Source: JAAFHB01 sp963677935
Lineage (GTDB): Bacteria > Bacteroidota > Bacteroidia > Bacteroidales > Prolixibacteraceae
Reading direction: 5' to 3'
DNA: 64,000 bases
Assembly (NCBI GenBank): GCA_963677935.2
Contig: CAXXEH010000003.1
Location: forward strand, 2,108,001-2,172,000
The notes under the pieces were generated by a model that searched no databases, had not been told where the DNA came from, and worked only from the letters and a program-made list of their open reading frames with translations. The position numbers and the translations under genes were made by a program. Positions 25,126 through 34,543 of the stretch are shown here, piece by piece; within the stretch, counting starts at the first letter, position 1, and the number at the start of each line of letters is the position of its first letter.

Positions 25126-26847
25126 ATGAAAAAAGCATTTTTAGTTCTTTCAATTTATGTGCTAATATCTTGTAACACAAGAGTTAATGAGAAAGCATCA
25201 GAATTTGAATTGGATAAACGATTGAGAATTTCTGTCGACCGGATTATGAAAGGCGATGAACCCGTATTTGACATGGATTTCATTGTTCAGGATGTGGCTT
25301 TGAATCCATTATTTGCAAGGCGGTTTGAAGAATTCAGTGGTGATTTATCAGGTCGATATCTCGGCGCAGTCAGTAAATTGAATCCCGAATCACCTTTTTT
25401 AAAAGAGGTCTTTAAAACAATTATATCCCATCAGAAGCCGGATGGAAGATTTGGAAATGAAAAGCTGAAATTTTCGGCGGATAGCATTTCGAAAACACAT
25501 ATGGCACTCTTATGGGGTAATGGTAGAATGTTAACTGCATTAATAGATTATTATCTGTATACCAGGGACAGTCTGGCCTATTCCTCTGCAATTAAATCCG
25601 GTAATTTTTTAGCAAAAATCGCATATTCATGCACCGACAAACGAATTATTGATTGGTTAAAGGAGGAGGGTGCCAATGGTATTATCTGCTTTACTCAGTT
25701 GACAGAGGGATTAGCCATGTTATACCATGAAACGAAAAATAAAAAATACCTGGAAGTAATTGATGCAATATATCCGATTCTACCTTCAAGAGGGAGCCAA
25801 CACTCTCATGGTTATTTAGTTACCCTTCGCGGAATATTGAAGGCTTATCAATATACAAATGATAAAAAGTATCTCGATTTTGTTAAATCAAGATACGATT
25901 CATTAATTAATTCAGATGACTATAAAATTATGGGTGGGGTTGCAGAGTATTTTGGTTACCCACCCCGCAGCCCGAATGATGAAGGTTGTTCAGAAGCTGA
26001 CCTGACAATGCTCTCCCTGCAATTATATCAAATTACAAAGCAAATCAGCTACCTGGAGAAATCAGAATATTGCTTGTTAAATCAGTTTTACCACAATCAG
26101 TTTAAAAGCGGAGAATTCGGACACCATAGAATTGGAGAAAATAATTTCTACTTCGATGGCAATCTGAACAAATCATGGTGGTGCTGTACGTTTCATGGTT
26201 TGGAATGTCTGACAGAAATTAAGAAAAATACAATGGTGATCAATCAGGATACTGTCGCGTTAAATCTATTCATCGAAAATTCGATGACTCAAGGGAGATT
26301 TGAGTGTACATTAAAAGATATCAGCAGCACAGAAAAAACTCAGTATGCCTTGAATATTAAGGTAAAAGGAGCCGAACCAGGTATTGTCAAAATAAGAAAG
26401 CCAAAATGGGCAGATCATTATCAGGTTACTGCTTCAATTCAGCGACAAAAGGAGGATTCCTCATTTCTTTATTATAAATCAAGTAATAAACATGAGGATT
26501 TTGTCATATCCTATACCATGAAGTTGCAATATGTTGATCGTAACTTAAAACCTATTGACTTTTCATCGGACAATTTAAAAAAGGGATCGATTATTTACGG
26601 GCCATATTTATTAGGAGCAGATCAAAATAAAAATAGCGGTTTCGTCGGTGTGCCTAATTACAATAACCGGATTTTTGTTAATAATATCATTATCAAAAAT
26701 GAAAAAGCAAGACAGGTCTCTTATCTATATAAACATGATGGGTATCAAAAGAATGGTACAGTTATATTAAGACCAATTGGTGATTCAGGTATGGAAGATC
26801 ATAGTCAGGTCATATTTGGATTTAATTTGGGAATCTATCAACGTTAA
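25126..26847 (+). CDS. GH127-like beta-L-arabinofuranosidase-type lipoprotein
   Basis: The 573-residue protein (from ATG at 25126; an upstream TTG at 25117 adds three residues) has a lipobox VLISC. It has the (alpha/alpha)6-barrel sequence pattern of DUF1680/GH127. The zinc-binding and catalytic set of the family is present as Glu286 and Cys288 in DEGCSEAD and Cys353-Cys354 in WWCCTFHG, where the second cysteine is the unusual nucleophile of HypBA1. The C-terminal beta-domains follow (about 385-560). Members of GH127, GH137, GH142 and GH146 cleave beta-L-arabinofuranosides or related sugars, so the substrate is not fixed. It lies between GH29 and the beta-helix genes. Confidence 0.85.
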   Translation: MKKAFLVLSIYVLISCNTRVNEKASEFELDKRLRISVDRIMKGDEPVFDMDFIVQDVALNPLFARRFEEFSGDLSGRYLGAVSKLNPESPFLKEVFKTIISHQKPDGRFGNEKLKFSADSISKTHMALLWGNGRMLTALIDYYLYTRDSLAYSSAIKSGNFLAKIAYSCTDKRIIDWLKEEGANGIICFTQLTEGLAMLYHETKNKKYLEVIDAIYPILPSRGSQHSHGYLVTLRGILKAYQYTNDKKYLDFVKSRYDSLINSDDYKIMGGVAEYFGYPPRSPNDEGCSEADLTMLSLQLYQITKQISYLEKSEYCLLNQFYHNQFKSGEFGHHRIGENNFYFDGNLNKSWWCCTFHGLECLTEIKKNTMVINQDTVALNLFIENSMTQGRFECTLKDISSTEKTQYALNIKVKGAEPGIVKIRKPKWADHYQVTASIQRQKEDSSFLYYKSSNKHEDFVISYTMKLQYVDRNLKPIDFSSDNLKKGSIIYGPYLLGADQNKNSGFVGVPNYNNRIFVNNIIIKNEKARQVSYLYKHDGYQKNGTVILRPIGDSGMEDHSQVIFGFNLGIYQR

Positions 26848-26877
26848 GACATCACAGAATCAAGTCACGCTGACCTT

Positions 26878-28080
26878 ATGATTAAAAATATGCAAATTAA
26901 TAGTGGAATAAGAGAGTATTTTATTATATTGCTGATTCTGTTGTCTTTACCCAACTTATCAGCTAATTCTTCAACAACTGTTGACCCCTCTTCACCGGAT
27001 TATAAGGGCAGAAGGGGAAAAAGCATTTACGTATCGAAGAGAGGGAACAACTCAGACGGAAGTAGCTGGGGAAAGGCATTCCATACAATTCAGGCGGCCT
27101 TGTTGTCTGTACCAGATGAGAAAGGCGGACATACCATCATCGTATGTCCTGGCACCTATGTGGAGGCGAATTTATATACTTCTTACAAAGGAGAAAAGGG
27201 AGCCTATAATGTCTTAATCGGCGATACTGACGGGAAGTTAGGTTCCGGTTCAAAAGGACGGATTATCATTGATTCCGGTGATCCTCAAAAAGGTTTCAAA
27301 AGTTACGATTTTTGGTCAACGATTCGTGCGTATGACAAAGGGTGGAGACCTGAATTCACGGAACAGACCTTCTCAGGTATCTGCTGGGACAGGTGGATTC
27401 TTCGGCGTCTTTATACCTCAGGCAGCGATGCAGGCTTTTTTTGGGCTCTCACGGATAAAGATGGTGAAGGTTTTACAGTTATTGTAGAAGATTGTGTTGG
27501 CATAGGTCGTGCATTTGGAGGGGGAATTACCTACCCGGTCGTACGACCCGATGAACCAAGCATATTCCGGAGATGCTATTTTCTTGCCCTTGACTGGGTC
27601 GGAGATACAAGTGCCGTAATGATTGGCGGGTGGGACGAGACAATGCCCGCATACCCTCATCTAATTTTGGAAGATTGCATACTTGTTCATCCCGACAATG
27701 CTCTGGCAATGTCTTATGCAAGTTATTGCGCGCGGGTTAAAGTTGTTCGCTGCAAAATGATCGTATTAAACTTCACCCAACCGGAAATGGGTGGCAAATC
27801 GACGGGAATCATTTGTACAGAAGGCCATTCAAAGGGAACCATTCGTACAAAAGGGTATCGTTCAAAAGGACAGCTACATGTCGATCTGGAAGAGTGTATA
27901 CTTGCCGGTTACAGCGTATTTACGCCTGGTAATGATGCAAAGGCTGTAACCTATACCATAAAAGGTAAGGTTCAGGCTTATGTTCAGTTCAGTCAGCCCG
28001 TTCCTGAGGGATTCGAAAGGATTAATCTGTGGCCCACAGAATTATTCGATTTTATTGCAATCCCTAAACCATTAATTTAA
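26878..28080 (+). CDS. Secreted right-handed beta-helix protein (paralog 1)
   Basis: The 400-residue protein has a signal peptide ending near LSANSS. It has a pectate-lyase-superfamily start, with YVSKRGNNSDGSSWGKAFHT and IQAALLSVP followed by HTIIVCPGTYVEANLY. Repeated coil-like strands continue to the C-terminus (VIVEDCVGIGRAFGGG, FRRCYFLALDWVGD, LILEDCILVHPDNALAMSYA, NFTQPEMGGKSTGIICT). The DG-x-SW-x-x-A-x-x-TIQ-A segment is common to secreted beta-helix polysaccharide lyases and hydrolases. I cannot place it in a numbered family. Two near copies follow at 28191 and 30499. Compared with them this copy has a 10-residue insert after ICTEGH (SKGTIRTKGY-like). Confidence 0.7.
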   Translation: MIKNMQINSGIREYFIILLILLSLPNLSANSSTTVDPSSPDYKGRRGKSIYVSKRGNNSDGSSWGKAFHTIQAALLSVPDEKGGHTIIVCPGTYVEANLYTSYKGEKGAYNVLIGDTDGKLGSGSKGRIIIDSGDPQKGFKSYDFWSTIRAYDKGWRPEFTEQTFSGICWDRWILRRLYTSGSDAGFFWALTDKDGEGFTVIVEDCVGIGRAFGGGITYPVVRPDEPSIFRRCYFLALDWVGDTSAVMIGGWDETMPAYPHLILEDCILVHPDNALAMSYASYCARVKVVRCKMIVLNFTQPEMGGKSTGIICTEGHSKGTIRTKGYRSKGQLHVDLEECILAGYSVFTPGNDAKAVTYTIKGKVQAYVQFSQPVPEGFERINLWPTELFDFIAIPKPLI

Positions 28081-28178
28081 AAGTAATAATTCCGGATATT
28101 GATAGTTAATTGTATTATTAAATGATAGCATGGATTTAATTTTGAACTACTTAGGAAAACAAAAACATAAAATTCAAG

Positions 28179-28186
28179 AAGGAGGG
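28179..28186 (+). promoter_or_regulatory. Unusually strong Shine-Dalgarno sequence before beta-helix paralog 2
   Basis: AAGGAGGG ends four bases before the ATG at 28191. Other starts in this window show at most weak purine tracts, as expected for Bacteroidota, where SD use is limited. It fixes the start codon with confidence. Confidence 0.6.
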
Positions 28187-28190
28187 AATT

Positions 28191-29366
28191 ATGATTATAA
28201 AAATTAATTGCAAAATTGGATTAAAAGTATCGGCAGCATTAGTGCTGATTCTATCGCTGTTATCCAACATATCTGTGGTTGCTTCCAATTCTGTGGACCC
28301 ATCTGCCAAAGACTATAAAGGTAGAAAAGGGATGACTTTCTATGTTTCAATGAAGGGAGATAATACGGATGGCAGTAACTGGATGAAGGCGTACCATTCT
28401 ATACAGGCAGCATTAACTGCTATTCCTGATGATATGGGGGGACATATCATTATTGTACGTCCTGACACCTATGTTGAGGCTAATTTGTCCACCGCTTACA
28501 AAGGGGCAAAAGGCGCTTATAATCTGATAATTGGCGATAATGACGGACGTATGGGATCAGGAGCAAAGGGGCGTATTATCATCGATGCGGGTGATCCGCA
28601 GAAAGGTTTTAAAAGTTACGACTGGTGGGGATCGATTCGTGCCACCTCCAAAGGTTGGAGGCCAGAATTCACCGAGCAAACATTCTCCAGTATCTGTTGG
28701 GACCGGTGGATTCTTCGTAATCTGTATACCTCGGGAAGCGATGGAGGCTTTTTCTGGGACCTTACGAATAAAAGCGGTGAGGGTTTCACGGTAATTGTAG
28801 AAGATTGTGTTGGGATTGGCCGTGCTTTTGGAGGAGGTGTTTGTTATCCAGTGGTTCGTCCCGATGAACCCAGCATTTTCAGAAGGTGCTACTTTCTTGC
28901 CCTCGACTGGGTTGGTGATACGGGAGCAGTATTGGTTGGAGGCTGGGAAGATACCATGCCCGATTACCCTCATTTAATCATGGAAGATTGTACACTTGTT
29001 CATCCCGATAATGCGCTGGCCATGTCATATGCAAGTAATTGCGCCCGGGTCAGGGCCGTTAACTGTCGCTTTATTGTTTTGAACTTTACTCAGCCGGAAA
29101 TGGGGGGGAAATCAACAGGGATCATCTGTACGCAAGGGCATGGAAAAAAAGGGAAATTACACGTTGATCTGGAGGATTGTATCCTTGCCGGTTACAGCGT
29201 ATTTACCTCAGGAGCTGATGGAAAGGGAGTCAGTTACACGACCAAAGGTAAGGTGGAGGCTTACATTCAGTTCGCTCAGCCAATTCCTGAAGGATTCGAA
29301 AGAATCAATCTTTGGCCCGTGGAATTGTTTGACAAAATGGCAATTCCAAAACCAAAAATAAAATAA
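28191..29366 (+). CDS. Secreted right-handed beta-helix protein (paralog 2)
   Basis: The 391-residue secreted protein is closely similar to the one at 26878 over its full length (VDPSAKDYKGRKGMTFYVSM, IIIDAGDPQKGFKSYDWWGS, FTEQTFSSICWDRWILRNLY). The signal peptide ends near SVVAS. The conserved Asp/Glu and Arg residues in VEDCVGIGRAFGGG and RPDEPSIFRRCYF are kept, so it probably has the same activity or a related specificity. A strong Shine-Dalgarno-like aaggaggg lies 4 bases before the ATG, unusual for this phylum. The gene pairs with the propeller gene 83 bp downstream. Confidence 0.7.
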   Translation: MIIKINCKIGLKVSAALVLILSLLSNISVVASNSVDPSAKDYKGRKGMTFYVSMKGDNTDGSNWMKAYHSIQAALTAIPDDMGGHIIIVRPDTYVEANLSTAYKGAKGAYNLIIGDNDGRMGSGAKGRIIIDAGDPQKGFKSYDWWGSIRATSKGWRPEFTEQTFSSICWDRWILRNLYTSGSDGGFFWDLTNKSGEGFTVIVEDCVGIGRAFGGGVCYPVVRPDEPSIFRRCYFLALDWVGDTGAVLVGGWEDTMPDYPHLIMEDCTLVHPDNALAMSYASNCARVRAVNCRFIVLNFTQPEMGGKSTGIICTQGHGKKGKLHVDLEDCILAGYSVFTSGADGKGVSYTTKGKVEAYIQFAQPIPEGFERINLWPVELFDKMAIPKPKIK

Positions 29367-29449
29367 GGTCACCTCAATTTCGCTCTAAAATAGTTGTATT
29401 TTAGTGGATTAACTACAAATTTTTAATCTTTGGAAAAATTACATCCCCT

Positions 29450-30424
29450 ATGAAAAAGGTACATTTGATGATTGCTTTTTTTTTAATTCTTCTGGATTAT
29501 ACTGGCTTAACAGTTGCTCAAAATCCAAAAAGACCAGTACTTGTAAAGTTGCCTTTTGCTTTTTCGAGAAGGGACAGAGGGGAGTTAATGGAAAATACAC
29601 CGGTGATGTTTAATTCACGTCTCTTGCTGGTGACAAACTACAGACCTTCCGGTGGTCCTAATGTAACTGACCAGGAAAAAGATTCTTATCTCTATATCGA
29701 TGATTTGCTTACAGGTACAGAGATTGTCCGTTTTGGGGCAGCCCATTCATTTGTAAGCGCTTTCGTGAATGACGGGGAGTTGAATGTTTTTGCCCTTGAT
29801 TTTTCTGAATCCGGGAAGGTGTGGGGTAAAAATGGAATTAACCGATTCGTTACCAAAGATTTAAAAAACTGGAAAACAGAGAAGGTGCTCCTTCCCGACA
29901 AGGATGGATTCCTTTTTAACAATTCGGTGTGCCGCGATGATCAGGGCTTTCTGATGGCCTATGAATCGAACAAGCCTGTGCAGTGGTGTTTCAAGTTTGC
30001 CCGTTCAGCCGATTTGTCGAAGTGGGAAAAAATTCCGGACCTGGTCTTTACAGGAGTAAATCACGAGATGGCCGGTTGTCCGGTTATTCGCTATTTTAAA
30101 CCGTGGTACTATGTCATTTTTGGCCATGACCTAATCAATGTACCGAACCGATATACTTCAGATATGGCCCGGTCAAAGAATCTGATTGATTGGGAATTAA
30201 CACCTTTTAATCCCATTCTGCAGGCCGGAGCGGGAGAAGGAATCAACAACACGGATGTCGATATTATTGAATATGAAGGTAAAACCTATCTTTATTATGC
30301 TACCGGCGACCAGGCAACCTGGGCCACTATCCGTGTGGCCATGTATGATGGTTTAATGAAAACATTTTATGAGAATCATTTCCCCAAAGGAAGTTCATTC
30401 CTGAAATTTTCAACCAGATATTAA
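29450..30424 (+). CDS. Five-bladed beta-propeller glycoside hydrolase-like protein (paralog 2)
   Basis: The 324-residue secreted protein has a signal peptide ending at TVAQ, without a lipobox, so unlike paralog 1 it is probably periplasmic. The propeller motifs are conserved (MENTPVMFNSRLLLVTNYRP, NNSVCRDDQGFLMAYESNKP, NNTDVDIIEYEGKTYLYYAT, ATIRVAMYDGLMKTFYENHF). A distinctive change is NHEMAGCPVIRYFKPWYYVI then FGHDLINVPNRYT, where paralogs 1 and 3 have NEYSAC...YLHNKM.GHNGY. This loop region may alter substrate specificity. It sits between two beta-helix genes, suggesting a propeller/beta-helix functional pair. Confidence 0.7.
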   Translation: MKKVHLMIAFFLILLDYTGLTVAQNPKRPVLVKLPFAFSRRDRGELMENTPVMFNSRLLLVTNYRPSGGPNVTDQEKDSYLYIDDLLTGTEIVRFGAAHSFVSAFVNDGELNVFALDFSESGKVWGKNGINRFVTKDLKNWKTEKVLLPDKDGFLFNNSVCRDDQGFLMAYESNKPVQWCFKFARSADLSKWEKIPDLVFTGVNHEMAGCPVIRYFKPWYYVIFGHDLINVPNRYTSDMARSKNLIDWELTPFNPILQAGAGEGINNTDVDIIEYEGKTYLYYATGDQATWATIRVAMYDGLMKTFYENHFPKGSSFLKFSTRY

Positions 30425-30498
30425 TTCAGGGATAACTATGGAAAATCGTTTTAACGGTCGCTTTGAAACTTGCGAAAAGGAAAATCAGAAATTAAAAT

Positions 30499-31707
30499 AT
30501 GAAGAAGGGAATTACAAATAATCATCATGATACCGTACCTGTTTTAACGGTATTAGCTATCCAAATAATGGGACTGATGATTTTGGTCAGCGCTTCAGTT
30601 GCTGCATCAAATTCTGTTGATCCATCTGCCAAAGATTTCAAGGGGAGGAAGGGAACAACCATTTTTGTGTCCAGGTTAGGGAACAATTCAGATGGAAGCA
30701 GCTGGAAGAATGCTTACGTCACTATACAGGGTGCGCTGTCGGCCATTCCGGATGATAAAGGTGGGCACACAATCATTGTTCGTCCGGACACCTACGTTGA
30801 AGCCAATTTATTTACAGCCTTTAAAGGGGTAAAAGAATCTTATAATCTGATAATTGGCGATACCGATGGACGTTTGGGATCCGGTGCAAAAGGGCGGATA
30901 ATCATCGACTCAGGTGATCCTCAGAAAGGATTTAAAAGTTACGATTGGTGGGGGACCATTCGTTCATACGACAAAGGATGGAGTGCCGCACATACCGGAG
31001 AAACATTTTCAAGTATCGGTTGGGACAGGTGGATCCTGCGCAATCTTTACACATCAGGAAGTGATGCTGGCTTCTTCTGGGCCCTTACCGATAAAAATGG
31101 AAAAGGGTTTGCCAGGAGCGGCAACGCTGGTGAAGAATTCACTGTGATTGTGGAAGATTGCGTCGGCATTGGCCGGGCTTTTGGTGGGGGGATGGCCTAT
31201 CCAATGGCTCGTCAGGGTGAACCAAGTATTTTCAGGAGATGCTATTTTCTTGCCCTTGATTGGGTGGGTGATGCAGCAGCGGTATTGATCGGAGGCAGTG
31301 AGTTAAATATGCCTGATTCACCTCATTTAATTTTGGAAGATTGTACGCTTGTTCACCAGGATAATGCTTTGGCAATGTCGTATGCAGGTTATGCTTCGCG
31401 TGTAAAGGCTGTTCGATGTCGCTTTATTGTCTTAAACTTTACTCAGCCCGAAATGGGTGGAAAATCAACCGGAATCATCTGTACCCAGGGTCATCGCCCT
31501 GAAGGAAAACTGCATGTCGATCTTGAAGATTGCTTTCTGGCTGGATATAGCGTCTTTACCCCTGGTAATGATGCTAAAGCAGTGACTTTTACTACAAAAG
31601 GTAAGGTTAAGGCTTATGTTCAGTTTAGTCAGTCGGTTCCGGAAGGATTCGAAAGGATTAATCTTTGGCCTGCACAATTGTTTGATGAAATAGCTATTCC
31701 AAAATAG
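30499..31707 (+). CDS. Secreted right-handed beta-helix protein (paralog 3)
   Basis: The 402-residue secreted protein matches the other two beta-helix paralogs through most of its length. It differs by an insert after DKNGKGFARSGNAGEEFTVI and by QGEPSIFRRC in place of RPDEPSIFRRC, together with HTGETFSSIGWDRW in place of FTEQTFSSICWDRW. These changes are near what looks like a conserved surface face and could affect catalysis or binding. The signal peptide ends near SVAAS. It precedes the DUF5703-type gene by 73 bp. The family is unassigned. Confidence 0.7.
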   Translation: MKKGITNNHHDTVPVLTVLAIQIMGLMILVSASVAASNSVDPSAKDFKGRKGTTIFVSRLGNNSDGSSWKNAYVTIQGALSAIPDDKGGHTIIVRPDTYVEANLFTAFKGVKESYNLIIGDTDGRLGSGAKGRIIIDSGDPQKGFKSYDWWGTIRSYDKGWSAAHTGETFSSIGWDRWILRNLYTSGSDAGFFWALTDKNGKGFARSGNAGEEFTVIVEDCVGIGRAFGGGMAYPMARQGEPSIFRRCYFLALDWVGDAAAVLIGGSELNMPDSPHLILEDCTLVHQDNALAMSYAGYASRVKAVRCRFIVLNFTQPEMGGKSTGIICTQGHRPEGKLHVDLEDCFLAGYSVFTPGNDAKAVTFTTKGKVKAYVQFSQSVPEGFERINLWPAQLFDEIAIPK

Positions 31708-31780
31708 TGCAGATCAATAGTTCTGAATTGGTTATAGTTGCATTTCGATTCAAAGTCTGTTAATTTATAAATACTATAAT

Positions 31781-34498
31781 ATGATGAAGCAAAAACTCAT
31801 TACATCACTGAGACTGTTTGGTTTAACAGGGGCAATTTTTTTAAGTATTTTGTCTGGTTCTGCATCACAAAAAGACGGGGGAAAAAGCCTGCAATCGGCT
31901 TTTAATCCCAAAGTTGGCGAATGGAATATTTCATGGCCCGGACGTGTGTCGCAATATGATCTGGTATATAAAAGTCCGCCCATTGATCCGATGCAGGGAA
32001 TTCCTTTGGGTAATGGCGACCTCGGCGCCCTTGTATGGTGCGAGGATTCAAAAATAATTATTGTGGTAAACAAATGTGATTTATGGGATGACGCAAAACC
32101 TGATTCAACAAATAACTGGAAAAATGAAAGAGATGAAGCCTCAACGACCCAGCGTCATGCCTGCCGCATAATTATAGACTTTAAGTTCCCGGTCTTTAAC
32201 ACCCTTTATCTTTCAGATTTTAACGCCAGACTTGATCTTGCGGAAGCTTCTGCAATTTTGAATGGCGCAAGCCCCTTTGGAAAGATTAATTTTAAAGCTT
32301 TTATCGATCATCAAACCGGAAAGCTGTTATGTGAATTGGGAAGCGATTTCAATGAGAATGTTCCGTTGCAAATATCAGTTGAACACTTTGGCTCACGGAC
32401 ATTCTCGGGTTGGTATAGTCAGATCAAGCGCAATGCATCAATCGGGCTTTCAGGCTCTGAAGCTATAGCAGACGATAAAGGGATTTATATAACTCAAAAA
32501 CTCACCGGCGGAACCTTTGCTGTAGGAGGAAGCGTGATTCACAGCAATAACTTAACCGTGGAGTATTTTCGTGAACATTCAAGATCTGCATCCATTAAGT
32601 TATCGGGTAGCCCGACCAAGGAGGTAAAACTGGCTTTTTGTGTCACCTCCCCCACTACCGGAGATCCGGTTGCGGAAGCGAAAAACAGCCTCTCATCTTC
32701 ACGGGAAAAAGGGATTGAGCCATTCCGGCAATCCAATTCTGATGCATGGAAATCGATCTGGAATCGCTCCTTTATCGATTACGGGGATGATTATCTGACG
32801 AACCTTTGGTACCTGACCATCTATTATGCAAATGCATCACAGGGTGGAAAATATCCAGGCCGTTTCAATAACGGTTTGTGGGGATGGAGCCACGATGTAC
32901 AGCAATGGAACTATTATTTTCACTGGAATCAGCAACAATTGAACTGGCCATTAAATGCTGCTGGTTTCCATGAACTGATCAACCCATACCTGGATTTCAG
33001 GTTTAATTCCCTCCCACAGGCCAAAAAAGATGCCAGGAAAATCTTAAATACCAATGGAGCATTTGTATCTGATATTACCAACAGGAATGGATACAGTTCG
33101 CCGGATATTTCGGCAAATCATACCCCGGTCGCCGAAATTGCCCTTGATTTCTGGCGACAGTACCAATATACCGGAGATAAACTTTTCCTAAAAGAAAAAG
33201 CTCTTCCGTTTATCCTTGCAGCAACTGAGTTTTTTGAATCATTGCTGGTAAAAGAGAACGATGGGTTATATCACGCCAAGGAGGGTACCGGCTATGAAGG
33301 ATGGATCAAACTAAAGGACGGCCTTACCGATTTGTCTTATGCCAAAATATTACTAACAAGATCCTTAGAGGCCTTGAAAATAGCAGAAATGAATATCCCG
33401 GAGGTAAAAAGATGGAAGGAGATATTAGACCATCTGGCGCCCCTCCCTGTTGTAAAGGCGAGTGAAGGGTTAATTATTAAAGAAGATGGGAGCTACAAAA
33501 TAAACTGGGGAATTTTTAAAGGATATCCTGTCCCCACCGACGAAATTGCAGCAGCCGGCTGGGGAATCAAGGAGAAGAAAAACCTGGTTACCTATTTTAA
33601 GACCGACGATCCTGAATATGCCTATTTTTCAAAGAGTGATCCTGCCTATTCTGTACTCAGCAAAAGAAACGAATTAAAACTTTTGGATGGAATATTCCCC
33701 AGTGTTCCATGCGCTCCTGTTTTTCCATCGGGGTTGATCGGATTGGCACAAAAGGATAGCAGCCTGTTCAGGATTTTAACTGCTACTACGGTTTTATATG
33801 GCGCTGAATGTACCGGATGGGACCCGGTTTCCATTGTGATGGCCCGTCTGGGTCTATCCCGCGAACTGGCTGTTGATCTTGAAAATTTTCCGGGAAGATG
33901 GCAAATCTATTGCAACGGCTGGGGCCATTGGGGCATGGAGAATGAAGTAAATAAGGATGCAGAATGGTTTTTCAGAACAAATATGGTAAGGGAAAGCGGT
34001 TCTCGTAAACCCGATAAATTTCCATTGCCGATGTGGCCATTCCGGCACATGTCAATGGAGTCGATGTCGGTACTTGCAACAGCTATAAACGAGTCATTAC
34101 TCCAAAGTTACGACGGTACGCTAAGGATCTTTCCGGCTTTCCCGGTCAATAAAAACGGACGCTTTACCCTTCATGCCGTTGGCGGTTTTGTGGTCTCTGC
34201 TGAAATTAAATCGGGAACCGTTCAATGGATAGATATCAAAAGCCTGCATGGGAACACCTGTAAACTGGAAATGCCTTGGGAAAATGCAATTCTGCAATCA
34301 AACCTAAAAAGAAACAGTCAGAAGATTGCCGGGAACTATGTAGAATTTAAAACAAAAGTAAATGAGTTGATCACCATTCTACCCGTAGGAAAAGATCCCG
34401 GGTTATGGTCAGTTGTCAGTGAGAACCCGGCTGCCAATGAAAAGGCGAAGTTTCATTCCTCGGGAAAAGCTCAGCTGGGGATTCCAAGGATGTTTTAG
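31781..34498 (+). CDS. DUF5703-domain, GH95-like (alpha/alpha)6-barrel glycosidase
   Basis: The 905-residue secreted protein opens after its signal peptide with a DUF5703-type N-terminal domain (ISWPGRVSQYDLVYKSPPID, then GIPLGNGDLGALVW), analogous to the beta-sandwich of GH95. A linker with SDAWKSIWNRSFIDYGD leads to the helical barrel (about 365-720: GKYPGRFNNGLWGWSHDVQQ, then WNYYFHWNQQQLNWPL, and ISANHTPVAEIALDFW). The last 150 residues form the usual C-terminal sandwich. It is homologous in layout to the GH95 enzymes downstream but lacks their NLQGIWN segment. The activity is unknown; a glycosidase acting on fucosyl/galactosyl or rhamnosyl bonds would fit. Confidence 0.75.
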   Translation: MMKQKLITSLRLFGLTGAIFLSILSGSASQKDGGKSLQSAFNPKVGEWNISWPGRVSQYDLVYKSPPIDPMQGIPLGNGDLGALVWCEDSKIIIVVNKCDLWDDAKPDSTNNWKNERDEASTTQRHACRIIIDFKFPVFNTLYLSDFNARLDLAEASAILNGASPFGKINFKAFIDHQTGKLLCELGSDFNENVPLQISVEHFGSRTFSGWYSQIKRNASIGLSGSEAIADDKGIYITQKLTGGTFAVGGSVIHSNNLTVEYFREHSRSASIKLSGSPTKEVKLAFCVTSPTTGDPVAEAKNSLSSSREKGIEPFRQSNSDAWKSIWNRSFIDYGDDYLTNLWYLTIYYANASQGGKYPGRFNNGLWGWSHDVQQWNYYFHWNQQQLNWPLNAAGFHELINPYLDFRFNSLPQAKKDARKILNTNGAFVSDITNRNGYSSPDISANHTPVAEIALDFWRQYQYTGDKLFLKEKALPFILAATEFFESLLVKENDGLYHAKEGTGYEGWIKLKDGLTDLSYAKILLTRSLEALKIAEMNIPEVKRWKEILDHLAPLPVVKASEGLIIKEDGSYKINWGIFKGYPVPTDEIAAAGWGIKEKKNLVTYFKTDDPEYAYFSKSDPAYSVLSKRNELKLLDGIFPSVPCAPVFPSGLIGLAQKDSSLFRILTATTVLYGAECTGWDPVSIVMARLGLSRELAVDLENFPGRWQIYCNGWGHWGMENEVNKDAEWFFRTNMVRESGSRKPDKFPLPMWPFRHMSMESMSVLATAINESLLQSYDGTLRIFPAFPVNKNGRFTLHAVGGFVVSAEIKSGTVQWIDIKSLHGNTCKLEMPWENAILQSNLKRNSQKIAGNYVEFKTKVNELITILPVGKDPGLWSVVSENPAANEKAKFHSSGKAQLGIPRMF

Positions 34499-34543
34499 AT
34501 TACTAAATACTGATTTTTAAAGAATAAACTAAAAAGGATAACC

